Assembly (NCBI GenBank): GCA_910579615.1
Contig: CAJTUA010000005.1
Location: forward strand, 82,023-146,022
Reading direction: 5' to 3'
DNA from: an uncultured Lachnospiraceae bacterium
GTDB lineage: Bacteria; Bacillota; Clostridia; Lachnospirales; Lachnospiraceae
Length of the DNA: 64,000 nt
The notes under the pieces were generated by a model. It was not told where the DNA came from. It worked only from the letters and a program-made list of their open reading frames with translations, and did not search any database. Of the stretch, positions 41,712 to 49,906 are shown one piece after another. Position 1 is the first letter of the stretch; the number at the start of each line of letters is the position of its first letter. The position numbers were made by a program, and so were the translations under genes.

Positions 41712-43184
41712 ATGTATTATGTAGGTGTAGACTTGGGAACATCTTCGGTCAAGCTCGTCTTGATGGAAGAAAATGGAGAAATCAGGAACATTGTGTCAAG
41801 GGAATACCCGCTTTATTTTCCAAAGCCAGGCTGGTCGGAGCAAAAGCCGGAAGACTGGTGGGAACAGTTTGTACTTGGGATGAAAGAGCTGCTCGCGGGC
41901 GTTGACCATGCGCAGGTGGATGGCATCAGCTTCGGCGGGCAGATGCACGGGCTTGTGCTGCTTGATGAGAACGATGCGGTGCTCCGCCCGGCGATTCTGT
42001 GGAATGACGGGCGCACGCAGGAGGAATGCGATTACTTAAATATTACCATCGGGCGCGAGAAGATTTCTTCTTACACGGCGAACATGGCGCTGACGGGTTT
42101 TACCGCGCCGAAGATTCTCTGGGTGAAAAAGCACGAGCCGGAGATTTTTGCAAAGATTGCAAAGATTATGCTGCCAAAGGACTATCTGGCGTACCGCTTA
42201 TCCGGCGTGCACTGCACGGATGTCTCGGATGCGTCGGGCATGCTGTTGTTTGATGTGAAGAATAAATGCTGGTCAAAGGAAATGATTGATATCGTCGGCA
42301 TAAAGGAAGAGCAGCTCGCAAAGATTTTTGAGTCGTATGAAGTGGTTGGAACGCTGACGCAGGCGGCCGCGAAGGAGCTTGATTTGCCGCAGGGCGTGCG
42401 CGTGATTGCGGGCGCGGGGGACAATGCGGCAGGTGCGGTTGGCACAGGTACTTTAGAGCATGGCATGTGCAGTGTTTCGCTTGGCACTTCCGGCACGGTT
42501 TTTATTGCGACGGATGCGTTTGCGGTGGACGATGCGAACGCGATGCATTCCTTTGCGCACGCGAACGGCAAATACCATTTCCTTGGCTGTATGCTCTCGG
42601 CGGCCTCCGCAAACAAGTGGTGGATGGATGAGATTATCGGCACAAAGGATTACCCGAAGGAGCAGGAGGGCATTGATAAGCTTGGCGACAACCAGGTATT
42701 TTTCCTGCCGTACTTAATGGGGGAGCGCACCCCGCACAATAACCCGAACGCGCGTGGCACCTTTGTCGGCATGACGATGGACACGACGCGCGCCGACATG
42801 ACCGAGGCGGTGCTTGAGGGCGTGACGTTCGCACTGCGCGACGCGCTTGAGATTGCGCGTTCCTTCGGCGTAAAAATTGAGCGTGTGCGCTTAAACGGCG
42901 GCGGTGCGAAGAGCCCGCTCTGGTGTAAGATTGTGGCGAACATCATGGATGTGAAGGTGGACAAGATTAACAGCGCGGAAGGACCAGGCTTTGGCGCGGC
43001 GATTCTTGCGGCGGTTGGCTGCGGGAAATATGCGTCGGTCGAGGAGGCGGCAGCAAAGCTGATTAAAGTGGTGGAAACGACCGAGCAGGACGCGGGACTT
43101 GTTGCAAAGTATGAGAAGAAATACCAGACCTTCAAGAAGATTTATCCTGCGCTTTTGCCGGTTTATGATGAGATTGTGAAATAG
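41712..43184 (+). CDS. xylB: Xylulokinase
   Basis: 490 residues, FGGY kinase. Phosphorylates D-xylulose to xylulose 5-phosphate, entry to the pentose phosphate pathway. VGVDLGTSSVKLVLMEENG is the phosphate-1 loop, GISFGGQMHGLVLLD and PAILWNDGRTQEE are substrate-region motifs, GAGDNAAGAVGTG is phosphate-2 with the catalytic Asp, and RLNGGGAKSPLWCKI is the C-terminal FGGY motif. Length and all motifs normal. No xylA or transporter is in this window. tex follows after 21 bases and probably shares the transcript. Confidence 0.94.
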   Translation: MYYVGVDLGTSSVKLVLMEENGEIRNIVSREYPLYFPKPGWSEQKPEDWWEQFVLGMKELLAGVDHAQVDGISFGGQMHGLVLLDENDAVLRPAILWNDGRTQEECDYLNITIGREKISSYTANMALTGFTAPKILWVKKHEPEIFAKIAKIMLPKDYLAYRLSGVHCTDVSDASGMLLFDVKNKCWSKEMIDIVGIKEEQLAKIFESYEVVGTLTQAAAKELDLPQGVRVIAGAGDNAAGAVGTGTLEHGMCSVSLGTSGTVFIATDAFAVDDANAMHSFAHANGKYHFLGCMLSAASANKWWMDEIIGTKDYPKEQEGIDKLGDNQVFFLPYLMGERTPHNNPNARGTFVGMTMDTTRADMTEAVLEGVTFALRDALEIARSFGVKIERVRLNGGGAKSPLWCKIVANIMDVKVDKINSAEGPGFGAAILAAVGCGKYASVEEAAAKLIKVVETTEQDAGLVAKYEKKYQTFKKIYPALLPVYDEIVK

Positions 43185-43205
43185 AGAAAATGGAGTTATC
43201 AGGAA

Positions 43206-45650
43206 ATGGATATTATCGAAAAATTAAGGGTGGAGTTAGGCATCCGCAGGGAACAGGTCGAAGCGACCATAAAGCTGATTGACGAGGGCAATACCATCCC
43301 GTTTATTGCGCGTTACCGCAAGGAGGTAACGGGCTCACTCAACGATGAGGTGCTGCGCAATCTCTCCGAGCGCCTGACATACTTGCGCGGTCTTGAGGAG
43401 AAGAAGGAGCAGGTGATTGGAAGCATCGAGGAGCAGGGGAAGCTGACCGGGGAGCTCAAGGAGGCAATCCTTTCGGCGGAGACGATGGTGGCGGTCGAGG
43501 ATTTGTACCGCCCGTACCGCCCGAAGCGCCGCACGAGGGCGACGGTTGCAAAGGAAAGGGGGCTGGAGCCATTTGCCGAGCTGATATGGGCGCAGGAGAC
43601 AAAAACGCCGCTTCTGGAAGAGGCAAAAGCGTATGTCAATGCCGGGCAGGAGGGCGTGGAGCCGGAAAAACAGGTTTCAACCCCGGAAGAGGCTTTACAG
43701 GGCGCGATGGATATTCTTGCGGAGCGCATTTCGGACGAGGCGGAGTACCGCAGCGAAATCCGCAAACTGACCAGCGAGGCGGGCAGCATCGTCTCGGAGG
43801 CGAAGGATGATAAGGCAGAATCGGTCTACGAGATGTATTACCATTTTGAGGAGAAGCTTGACAAGCTGGCCGGACACCGCGTTTTAGCACTGAACCGCGG
43901 CGAGGCGGAGAAGTTCCTCACGGTAAAATTAAATGCCCCGAAAGACCGGATTCTTTCGTATCTGGAACGCGCCATTATCAAGAAAAACAATCCGGTGACG
44001 GAGGATACCCTAAAAGCCGTGATTGCCGACAGCTACGACCGCCTGGTTGCACCTGCGATTGAGCGCGAAATCCGAGGTGATTTGACGGAGAAGGCAGAGG
44101 ACGGCGCAATCCATGTCTTCGGGCAGAACCTTGGGCAGCTTTTGATGCAGCCGCCAATTGTGGGGCAGGTGGTGCTTGGCTGGGACCCGGGCATCCGCAC
44201 CGGGTGCAAGCTTGCGGTTGTGGACGCGACCGGGAAAGTCCTTGACACGGCAGTTATTTTTCCTGTCGCGGCATCAAAAGCGAAGGTGGAGGACGCGAAA
44301 CGCATCGTGAAGCGCCTGATTGAGAAGTATAATATCACACTGATTTCCGTCGGCAACGGAACTGCTTCGCGCGAGTCGGAACAGGTGATTGTTGAGCTCC
44401 TGAAAGAAATCAACAGACCAGTACAGTATGTCATTGTAAATGAGGCGGGGGCGAGTGTCTACTCGGCGAGCAAGCTTGCAACCGAGGAATTCCCGGATTT
44501 TGATGTGGCGCAGAGAAGTGCGGCATCGATTGCGCGCCGCCTGCAAGACCCGCTCGCGGAGCTTGTAAAAATTGAGCCGAAGGCAATTGGGGTCGGACAG
44601 TATCAGCATGACATGAACCAGAAGAAGCTAAGCGATGCCTTAGCGGGTGTGGTGGAGGACTGCGTGAACAAGGTCGGCGTAGATTTAAATACTGCGTCGG
44701 CGGCGCTGCTTGAGTATATTTCCGGTATCACAAAAGCGGTTGCGAAAAATATTGTGACCTACCGTGAGGAGAACGGAAAATTTCGCACAAGGGCGCAGCT
44801 TTTAAAGGTGCCAAAACTCGGACCAAAGGCATTTGAACAGTGCGCGGGGTTCCTTCGCATCAACGATGGGGAAAATCCGCTTGACGCAACGAGCGTGCAC
44901 CCGGAATCCTACGAAGCGGCGAAAAAGCTTCTGGAAAGCCTTGGCTTTACGACAGCGGACATCAAAAAGGTGCAGGCCGACATGAAGAATGCCAGAAACG
45001 AGGCGGCGAAAGCAGCGAAAGCGGCGAAGGAGGAGCAGGCGGCAAAAGAGCGCGGGCGCGGCAGGGACCGCAGGGAGAAAAAGATTCAGGTGCGCGATAC
45101 GAATACCGCGATGGGCCAGCTTCTGCAAAAGGCTTTGGCGGGTTCCGGCCTTGCGGGAGCAGCGCCAGAAAACAAGGCGGCGGCAGGTTCGGTGAAAGCG
45201 GAAAAAGCAGCGGTGGGCACCGGGGCAGAGCAGGCAGGGGGCGGCAGCACCCTTTCCCAGCTTGGCACCATGATAAAAGATAAAAAGAAGCTTGCGGCGG
45301 AGCTTGGCATCGGGGAAATCACGCTGACGGATATCATCAAGGAACTGGAAAAGCCGGGGCGTGACCCGCGCGATGAGATGCCAAAACCGATTCTGCGCAC
45401 GGACGTACTGGAAATCAAGGATTTGACCGAGGGCATGGTGCTAAAGGGTACGGTGCGCAATGTCATTGATTTCGGCGCGTTTGTGGATATCGGGGTACAT
45501 CAGGACGGTCTGGTGCATATCTCGCAGATGGCAAAAGGAAGGTTTGTAAAACACCCTCTTGATGTGGTCAGTGTCGGGGATATTGTTGAAGTCAAGGTGA
45601 TGAGTGTGGATGAAGCAAAGAAGCGGATACAGCTTACCATGATTCTTTAG
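43206..45650 (+). CDS. tex: Tex-family RNA-binding protein
   Basis: 814 residues. Tex N-terminal helical domain (about 1-190), YqgF-like RNase H-fold domain with GWDPGIRTGCKLAVVDATG and SVGNGTASRESEQ, HhH region with LNTASAALLEYISGI, and a C-terminal S1 domain with GMVLKGTVRNVIDFGAFVDI. Tex binds nucleic acid and affects transcription and expression in many bacteria. Between the HhH and S1 parts is a roughly 100-residue charged/Ala-rich insert (about 600-700) that is absent from typical Tex. It ends before a terminator facing the SARP-like gene. Confidence 0.94.
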   Translation: MDIIEKLRVELGIRREQVEATIKLIDEGNTIPFIARYRKEVTGSLNDEVLRNLSERLTYLRGLEEKKEQVIGSIEEQGKLTGELKEAILSAETMVAVEDLYRPYRPKRRTRATVAKERGLEPFAELIWAQETKTPLLEEAKAYVNAGQEGVEPEKQVSTPEEALQGAMDILAERISDEAEYRSEIRKLTSEAGSIVSEAKDDKAESVYEMYYHFEEKLDKLAGHRVLALNRGEAEKFLTVKLNAPKDRILSYLERAIIKKNNPVTEDTLKAVIADSYDRLVAPAIEREIRGDLTEKAEDGAIHVFGQNLGQLLMQPPIVGQVVLGWDPGIRTGCKLAVVDATGKVLDTAVIFPVAASKAKVEDAKRIVKRLIEKYNITLISVGNGTASRESEQVIVELLKEINRPVQYVIVNEAGASVYSASKLATEEFPDFDVAQRSAASIARRLQDPLAELVKIEPKAIGVGQYQHDMNQKKLSDALAGVVEDCVNKVGVDLNTASAALLEYISGITKAVAKNIVTYREENGKFRTRAQLLKVPKLGPKAFEQCAGFLRINDGENPLDATSVHPESYEAAKKLLESLGFTTADIKKVQADMKNARNEAAKAAKAAKEEQAAKERGRGRDRREKKIQVRDTNTAMGQLLQKALAGSGLAGAAPENKAAAGSVKAEKAAVGTGAEQAGGGSTLSQLGTMIKDKKKLAAELGIGEITLTDIIKELEKPGRDPRDEMPKPILRTDVLEIKDLTEGMVLKGTVRNVIDFGAFVDIGVHQDGLVHISQMAKGRFVKHPLDVVSVGDIVEVKVMSVDEAKKRIQLTMIL

Positions 45651-45687
45651 GGGCGTTTTCAGCCCCATCCTGGCAAAAGGGAATAAG

Positions 45688-45736
45688 AAACGGCCTGCTG
45701 TCCGGGAAACGATTCCGGGCAAGGCCGTCTCTTTTT
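45688..45736. terminator. Terminator between tex and the SARP-like gene
   Basis: AACGGCC (45689-45695) pairs with GGCCGTC near 45723-45729, with an inner TCCGGGA/TTCCGGG pair; a T-run follows on the plus strand. Lies between convergent genes. Confidence 0.8.
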
Positions 45737-45792
45737 ATGTGCAGGAGAATCTGATAGGCGGGGAGGGAAGGTTCCCTGGCACCGGGTTCGTT

Positions 45793-46995
45793 TCATTTTT
45801 CGAAATTCAGGGGTTCCAGTTCGCTTAACATATAGTCAGCACGGACGCTCAGTTTTGGTTTTGTGTTCAGAAACCCTTTCAGGATACGCTCGCCAATCCT
45901 TGTACAGCTTTCATAATTTGCAGCGGAGAGCATGATGATATATTGGCTGACAGAATAGCGGGAGTAAACATCCCCGGCGCGCAGTAAACTTCCGATGGTA
46001 TCTGCCATCTTTGCCATAGCTGCCGCCATCAGTGGATGGTCAGGAGCTTCCTTCTCCGTGGACAGGCTAATCAGGCACAAAAATACAGACTGGCCGCTGC
46101 GGGAAGCAATGCGCGCCTCGATGTGGTAAAGGTTCTGGAAAACCGAAAAATCACAAAAATATGCCTGCTTTTTTGCATTCTGCTCGCGCAGGCGCTCCCG
46201 GATGGCAAACAGGTCGGAAATAGGGGCATGCAGATGCCTGGTGACCTCCTGGTAAAGCGAGGTAAGCTCATCAGAAGGGTTGATTCCGTATGTATCATAG
46301 AAAAGCTTCATAACGTACTGGTATTCCGCAAGTGCCTCTTTCCTTTTCCCTGTCATGTACAGGCTCTGTATCAGGTGGTAGCGCACGGTTTCATCGTAAG
46401 GGTCAATCACAGAAACCGAGCGGCAAAGCTGTTCTACCTCCGAAAAGCATTTGGACGCGAGCAAAAGCCGGATGAAGTCGTGAACCGCATTCAGATAAAG
46501 AGAGTGGTAATAGCCAGCCACCGGGATTGCCCAGTCATCATTGGAATTTTTCGGGAGAAAACGCCCTTTATAGAGGGAAATTGCGCTCCGGTAATTTTTC
46601 AGGCGCTCTGAAACGGGGAGATTTGCATCTGAAGCAGTTTCACAATACTCTTGAAAAAGTTTGGTATCCAATACAAAGGGTACCTCACGGTTCCATCCAT
46701 AATTGTCCTTGCGGTGAAGGATTAATTTTTTATCTGTATAGCCGAGCGCATCGAGTGTGGTGCGCGCACGGTGCAGGATTGTTTTGAGTGCGTTTTCGGC
46801 ATCAACAGCATTCACCGAATCCGGCCAGAGCAGCCGAATCAATGTGTCGTGGCTGATTTCGCATGTATGGAAGGTAATCAGGTACTCCAACAAGGTCCAG
46901 ACCTTTTTGGAACGGTTATCCTGATCGGATACAACATTTGTGCCGTAGGCCAGTGTAAACCCACCAAACATGCTGATACGAATATGGTCTGACAT
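45793..46995 (-). CDS. SARP-like regulator with degenerate cyclase/GGDEF-type C-terminus
   Basis: 400 residues. The N-terminal winged-helix OmpR/SARP-type DNA-binding domain (about 1-105: ISMFGGFTLAYG, WTLLEYLITFHT, LWPDSVNAVDAENALKTIL) is followed by a BTAD tetratricopeptide-like region (110-250: DPYDETVRYHLIQSLYMTGK) and a C-terminal domain (about 290-400) that reads like a nucleotide-cyclase/GGDEF fold (VFLCLISLSTEKEA, DVYSRYSVSQYIIML) but with no GGDEF signature. Acts as a transcription activator of unknown regulon. SD AAAGGAGG at the start. Transcribed divergently from the gene at 47226. Confidence 0.85.
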   Translation of the reverse strand: MSDHIRISMFGGFTLAYGTNVVSDQDNRSKKVWTLLEYLITFHTCEISHDTLIRLLWPDSVNAVDAENALKTILHRARTTLDALGYTDKKLILHRKDNYGWNREVPFVLDTKLFQEYCETASDANLPVSERLKNYRSAISLYKGRFLPKNSNDDWAIPVAGYYHSLYLNAVHDFIRLLLASKCFSEVEQLCRSVSVIDPYDETVRYHLIQSLYMTGKRKEALAEYQYVMKLFYDTYGINPSDELTSLYQEVTRHLHAPISDLFAIRERLREQNAKKQAYFCDFSVFQNLYHIEARIASRSGQSVFLCLISLSTEKEAPDHPLMAAAMAKMADTIGSLLRAGDVYSRYSVSQYIIMLSAANYESCTRIGERILKGFLNTKPKLSVRADYMLSELEPLNFEK

Positions 46996-47145
46996 AAGAC
47001 ACCTCCTTTTCTGACGGCTATATTATAACTTTTTTCGGGGCAAGTGTCAATCAATTTATATTTTGTGGTTTTTTTGAAGGTTTATGCGGAAGGGTGGATT
47101 TTTTTGGCAAAAGATTTTTCTTTCGAAGAAAATAGGAAAATGTAC

Positions 47146-47174
47146 TTGCGGATGTGCTAGGAATGTACTATAGT
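47146..47174 (+). promoter_or_regulatory. Sigma-A promoter for the gene at 47226
   Basis: TTGCGG (47146-47151), 17 bases, TATAGT (47169-47174). It lies in the divergent region shared with the SARP-like gene; a TTTTCTT/AAGAAAA inverted repeat around 47116-47132 sits just upstream and could be an operator. Confidence 0.65.
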
Positions 47175-47225
47175 AATGGTAAGAGCTGACAGCGGCAGGG
47201 AAGATGCCGCAGAATGGAGGAAATT

Positions 47226-47687
47226 ATGCCGCAAGGGGGAGCCGGAAGGATTTTGAATGAGATGTGTTCAAGCAGGATATGCGTCGATGGATATGGGAAC
47301 GGGGAAATGCAGGGCAGGCTTTATAATAATTACTATGAGGAGCCCATTGTTTTTTCCAACATAATGCAGCTGCTCAAAAAAATGGAGTCGATGTTTGACG
47401 GCTTTGAGTATCCACAGAGAACATTCAGGGCAAGGAATTTTTTTGGTGTGGAGAAAAAGCCGGAAAAGCTCCCTGCCCGGAGTGCGCAGATGCAGTTAAA
47501 GCCGCAGGACGAGTGCGGGATGGTAGCGACGTTTTACGTCAAAGTTATTTTCCGGAAAAATGCAAGCTGGCAGGGGAATGTACAGTGGGTGAACGGCGGG
47601 CAGAACGAGAATTTCCGCAGCATTTTTGAACTTTTGATGCTGATGGACGGGGTGATGTCAGGGCAGGAGACAGAAGGCAAAATGTAG
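47226..47687 (+). CDS. Hypothetical protein
   Basis: 153 residues, not recognised. ICVDGYGNGEMQGRLYNNYY near the start, IMQLLKKMESMFDGFEYPQR, and a beta-rich C-terminal half with ATFYVKVIFRKNASWQGNVQ. Soluble; no signal peptide or membrane segment. ATG 47226 has GGAGG five bases upstream and is preferred to ATG 47214, which overlaps that site. It stands between the SARP-like regulator and the LacI-type/GGDEF protein. Confidence 0.6.
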   Translation: MPQGGAGRILNEMCSSRICVDGYGNGEMQGRLYNNYYEEPIVFSNIMQLLKKMESMFDGFEYPQRTFRARNFFGVEKKPEKLPARSAQMQLKPQDECGMVATFYVKVIFRKNASWQGNVQWVNGGQNENFRSIFELLMLMDGVMSGQETEGKM

Positions 47688-47706
47688 ATATGGATGAGAA
47701 AATCCA

Positions 47707-47735
47707 TTGTGTTTTTCTGGATTTTAATGTATACT
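47707..47735 (+). promoter_or_regulatory. Sigma-A promoter for the LacI-type/GGDEF gene
   Basis: TTGTGT (47707-47712), 17 bases, TATACT (47730-47735). About 90 bases before the start codon. Confidence 0.6.
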
Positions 47736-47826
47736 TAAATGCAAACAGGGCTTCTTCCGGTCACCGCGCTGCCGGCCGGGAGCGCGGCAGGATACAGATT
47801 GGCACGCAGCGTAGAACAGGGTATAT

Positions 47827-49758
47827 ATGCAGAACAGAAAAACAATCGGGGTATTTATAGGGCGTCCGGACGAGCCGTTTCAGACGAAATTTCTGAGGGC
47901 TGTCGGCAGGGAGGCATTTCAGAATAATATGGATGTGCTGGTTTTTTCCAGTATGCTGCGCACAGGGGGATATACGGAGTACCAGGCGGGGGAAACCCGG
48001 ATTATGGAGCTTGTAAATTTTCAGCTGCTGGATGCGGTCATCCTTGTGCCGGACAGTTTGCAGATGCTTCCGGACTATGCGCAGCAGATAGCAGGACATA
48101 TCAGGGAATATTTTGACGGTGTCCGGGTAAGCATTGACTTGGAGATGCCGGGATATGAAATGTTTGCCTGTGATGATGTGGAGGGAATCTGTGAGATTGT
48201 AAGCCACCTCATCGAGGTACATGGCTGTACTGACATTGCATTTATGACAGGACCAAAGGAGCACCCGCACAGCCAGAACCGCCTTACAGGTTATCGGAAA
48301 GCGATGGAGAAGGCAGGGCTTTCTGTCGATGAGGAGCGCATTTTTTACGGGGATTTCTGGTATGATGAGGGCGAGCGCGTGGTAGAAGAGCTCCTGAACA
48401 GCAAAAGAGGGCTTGCACAGGCGGTTGCGTGCGGGAGTGACACGATGGCGGTGAGCGTTTGCTACGCGCTGCAAAAGAGGGAAATCCGTGTGCCGGAGGA
48501 TGTTCTTGTGACTGGTTTTGACTGTGAGGTGGCAGAGGGCAGGGAGGATGCATTTATCACGTCCGCGGTGCGCGGCATTGATTTGGCCGCCGCGAAGGCA
48601 GTGCGTTACATTAGCGAAAAGCTGGATGCGAAAGCTCAGAAAAACCCTCTGCGCAAAAAATCGAATTTGAGGCTGTACCAGTCATGCAGCTGCGGCAGGC
48701 GTTACCGGTTTGAGAATGTTCTGCAGGATAAGCGCGAGGATGACTTCTTTGCATTGTACAATTTTATGCAGGAGCGTTTGCTCATGGCAAAGACACTCGA
48801 GGAATGCCTCTGGGAAATCGACGGCAATGCCAAGCACGCGGGCAACTATGATAAAATGTATGTATGCCTGAATCCGGACTGGAGCAGGTTGGATGATAGT
48901 GAACCGGAAGGGAGGGCAGCGTTCCAGGAGCATATGATTCTGGCACTCGATACCGTGTGTGTCCAGGACAAAAAAGAGGACGGACGTCTGAACCTGCACC
49001 GCATCTTTGACACGAAGGATATGCTTCCGGCATACCGCGCCGGGCGGCAGGAGCCGAAAATGTTCTATTTTAATATGCTGCATTTCGGATGCCACAGTTT
49101 TGGCTATATTGTTTTGGAGTACAGCGGGAAAGAATGCGTTTTTGGCAAGCATTATCCGTTCTGGGTACGCAAGGTGAATGCTGCTCTTGAGTCGCTGCGG
49201 CGCGTTTATGCGGTCAATGAGCTGTACGAGGCGGCGCAGCGCAAGGCGGTCACGGATGTGATGACAGGGCTTTACAACCGCAATGGTTACAATGTTTTGG
49301 CTCCGGGGCTTGTGGAAGGGCTCGCGGAGGATGAAAAACTTTTGTTCGTGCTCTGCGACAATAACGGGCTGAAATACATCAACGATACATACGGGCATAT
49401 TGCGGGGGATGATGTGATACGGCTTTCTGCCGGGATACTTGCCGGAAGCCGCTTTGGAAAAGGCGTGAGGGAACTGAATTTCCGTATCGGCGGGGATGAG
49501 TATGTCAAGCTTGTAGCAGGACGGTTTACCATGGGGAGCGTAAAAGCCTGCGTGGAGAAAATCCGCTCGCAGGTGGAGGCGGCCAACGCATCGGGGGAAC
49601 GCGGATATCCGGTTTATCTGGCGGTTGGTTACCGGGTGTACGGGAAGGCACAGATTTCTTCCCTTGACCAGATTATGACGGAGGTGGATGCCCTGATGTA
49701 CCGCGATAAGCAGCGGATAAAAAAGGCTTCCGGATTTGACCCGGTCCGGAAAGAATAG
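47827..49758 (+). CDS. LacI-type periplasmic-binding-like domain fused to a GGDEF domain
   Basis: 643 residues. N-terminal PBP1/LacI sensor fold without a helix-turn-helix and without signal peptide (about 1-280: KTIGVFIGRPDEPFQTKFL, MTGPKEHPHSQNRLTGYRKA, VACGSDTMAVSVCYALQKRE, VLVTGFDCEVAE), so it is cytoplasmic. A Cys motif SCSCGRRYRF follows, then a middle domain (300-475) and a C-terminal GGDEF domain with DVMTGLYNRNGYNVL, CDNNGLKYINDTYGH and FRIGGDEY, an intact diguanylate cyclase site. The RxxD inhibitory site is absent. Probably makes cyclic di-GMP in response to a small ligand such as a sugar. Confidence 0.85.
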   Translation: MQNRKTIGVFIGRPDEPFQTKFLRAVGREAFQNNMDVLVFSSMLRTGGYTEYQAGETRIMELVNFQLLDAVILVPDSLQMLPDYAQQIAGHIREYFDGVRVSIDLEMPGYEMFACDDVEGICEIVSHLIEVHGCTDIAFMTGPKEHPHSQNRLTGYRKAMEKAGLSVDEERIFYGDFWYDEGERVVEELLNSKRGLAQAVACGSDTMAVSVCYALQKREIRVPEDVLVTGFDCEVAEGREDAFITSAVRGIDLAAAKAVRYISEKLDAKAQKNPLRKKSNLRLYQSCSCGRRYRFENVLQDKREDDFFALYNFMQERLLMAKTLEECLWEIDGNAKHAGNYDKMYVCLNPDWSRLDDSEPEGRAAFQEHMILALDTVCVQDKKEDGRLNLHRIFDTKDMLPAYRAGRQEPKMFYFNMLHFGCHSFGYIVLEYSGKECVFGKHYPFWVRKVNAALESLRRVYAVNELYEAAQRKAVTDVMTGLYNRNGYNVLAPGLVEGLAEDEKLLFVLCDNNGLKYINDTYGHIAGDDVIRLSAGILAGSRFGKGVRELNFRIGGDEYVKLVAGRFTMGSVKACVEKIRSQVEAANASGERGYPVYLAVGYRVYGKAQISSLDQIMTEVDALMYRDKQRIKKASGFDPVRKE

Positions 49759-49906
49759 TTTTTTTTGGTGGCACATATACTTACCACAAGGGTGTGCCTG
49801 AAAAATGCCCTTTGCCGGATATGCGGGCGGCAGGGATGGTTTTTCATGCACGTTCCGGGAAAAGACAAGCCAAAAAAAGGTGCTTTGCAGGCGGAAACGG
49901 GGTGCT

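Noticed and set aside
48682..49851. 389-codon minus-strand frame opposite the LacI-type/GGDEF gene
   Set aside because: Long only because of codon use on the plus strand; the plus-strand gene has clear domains.
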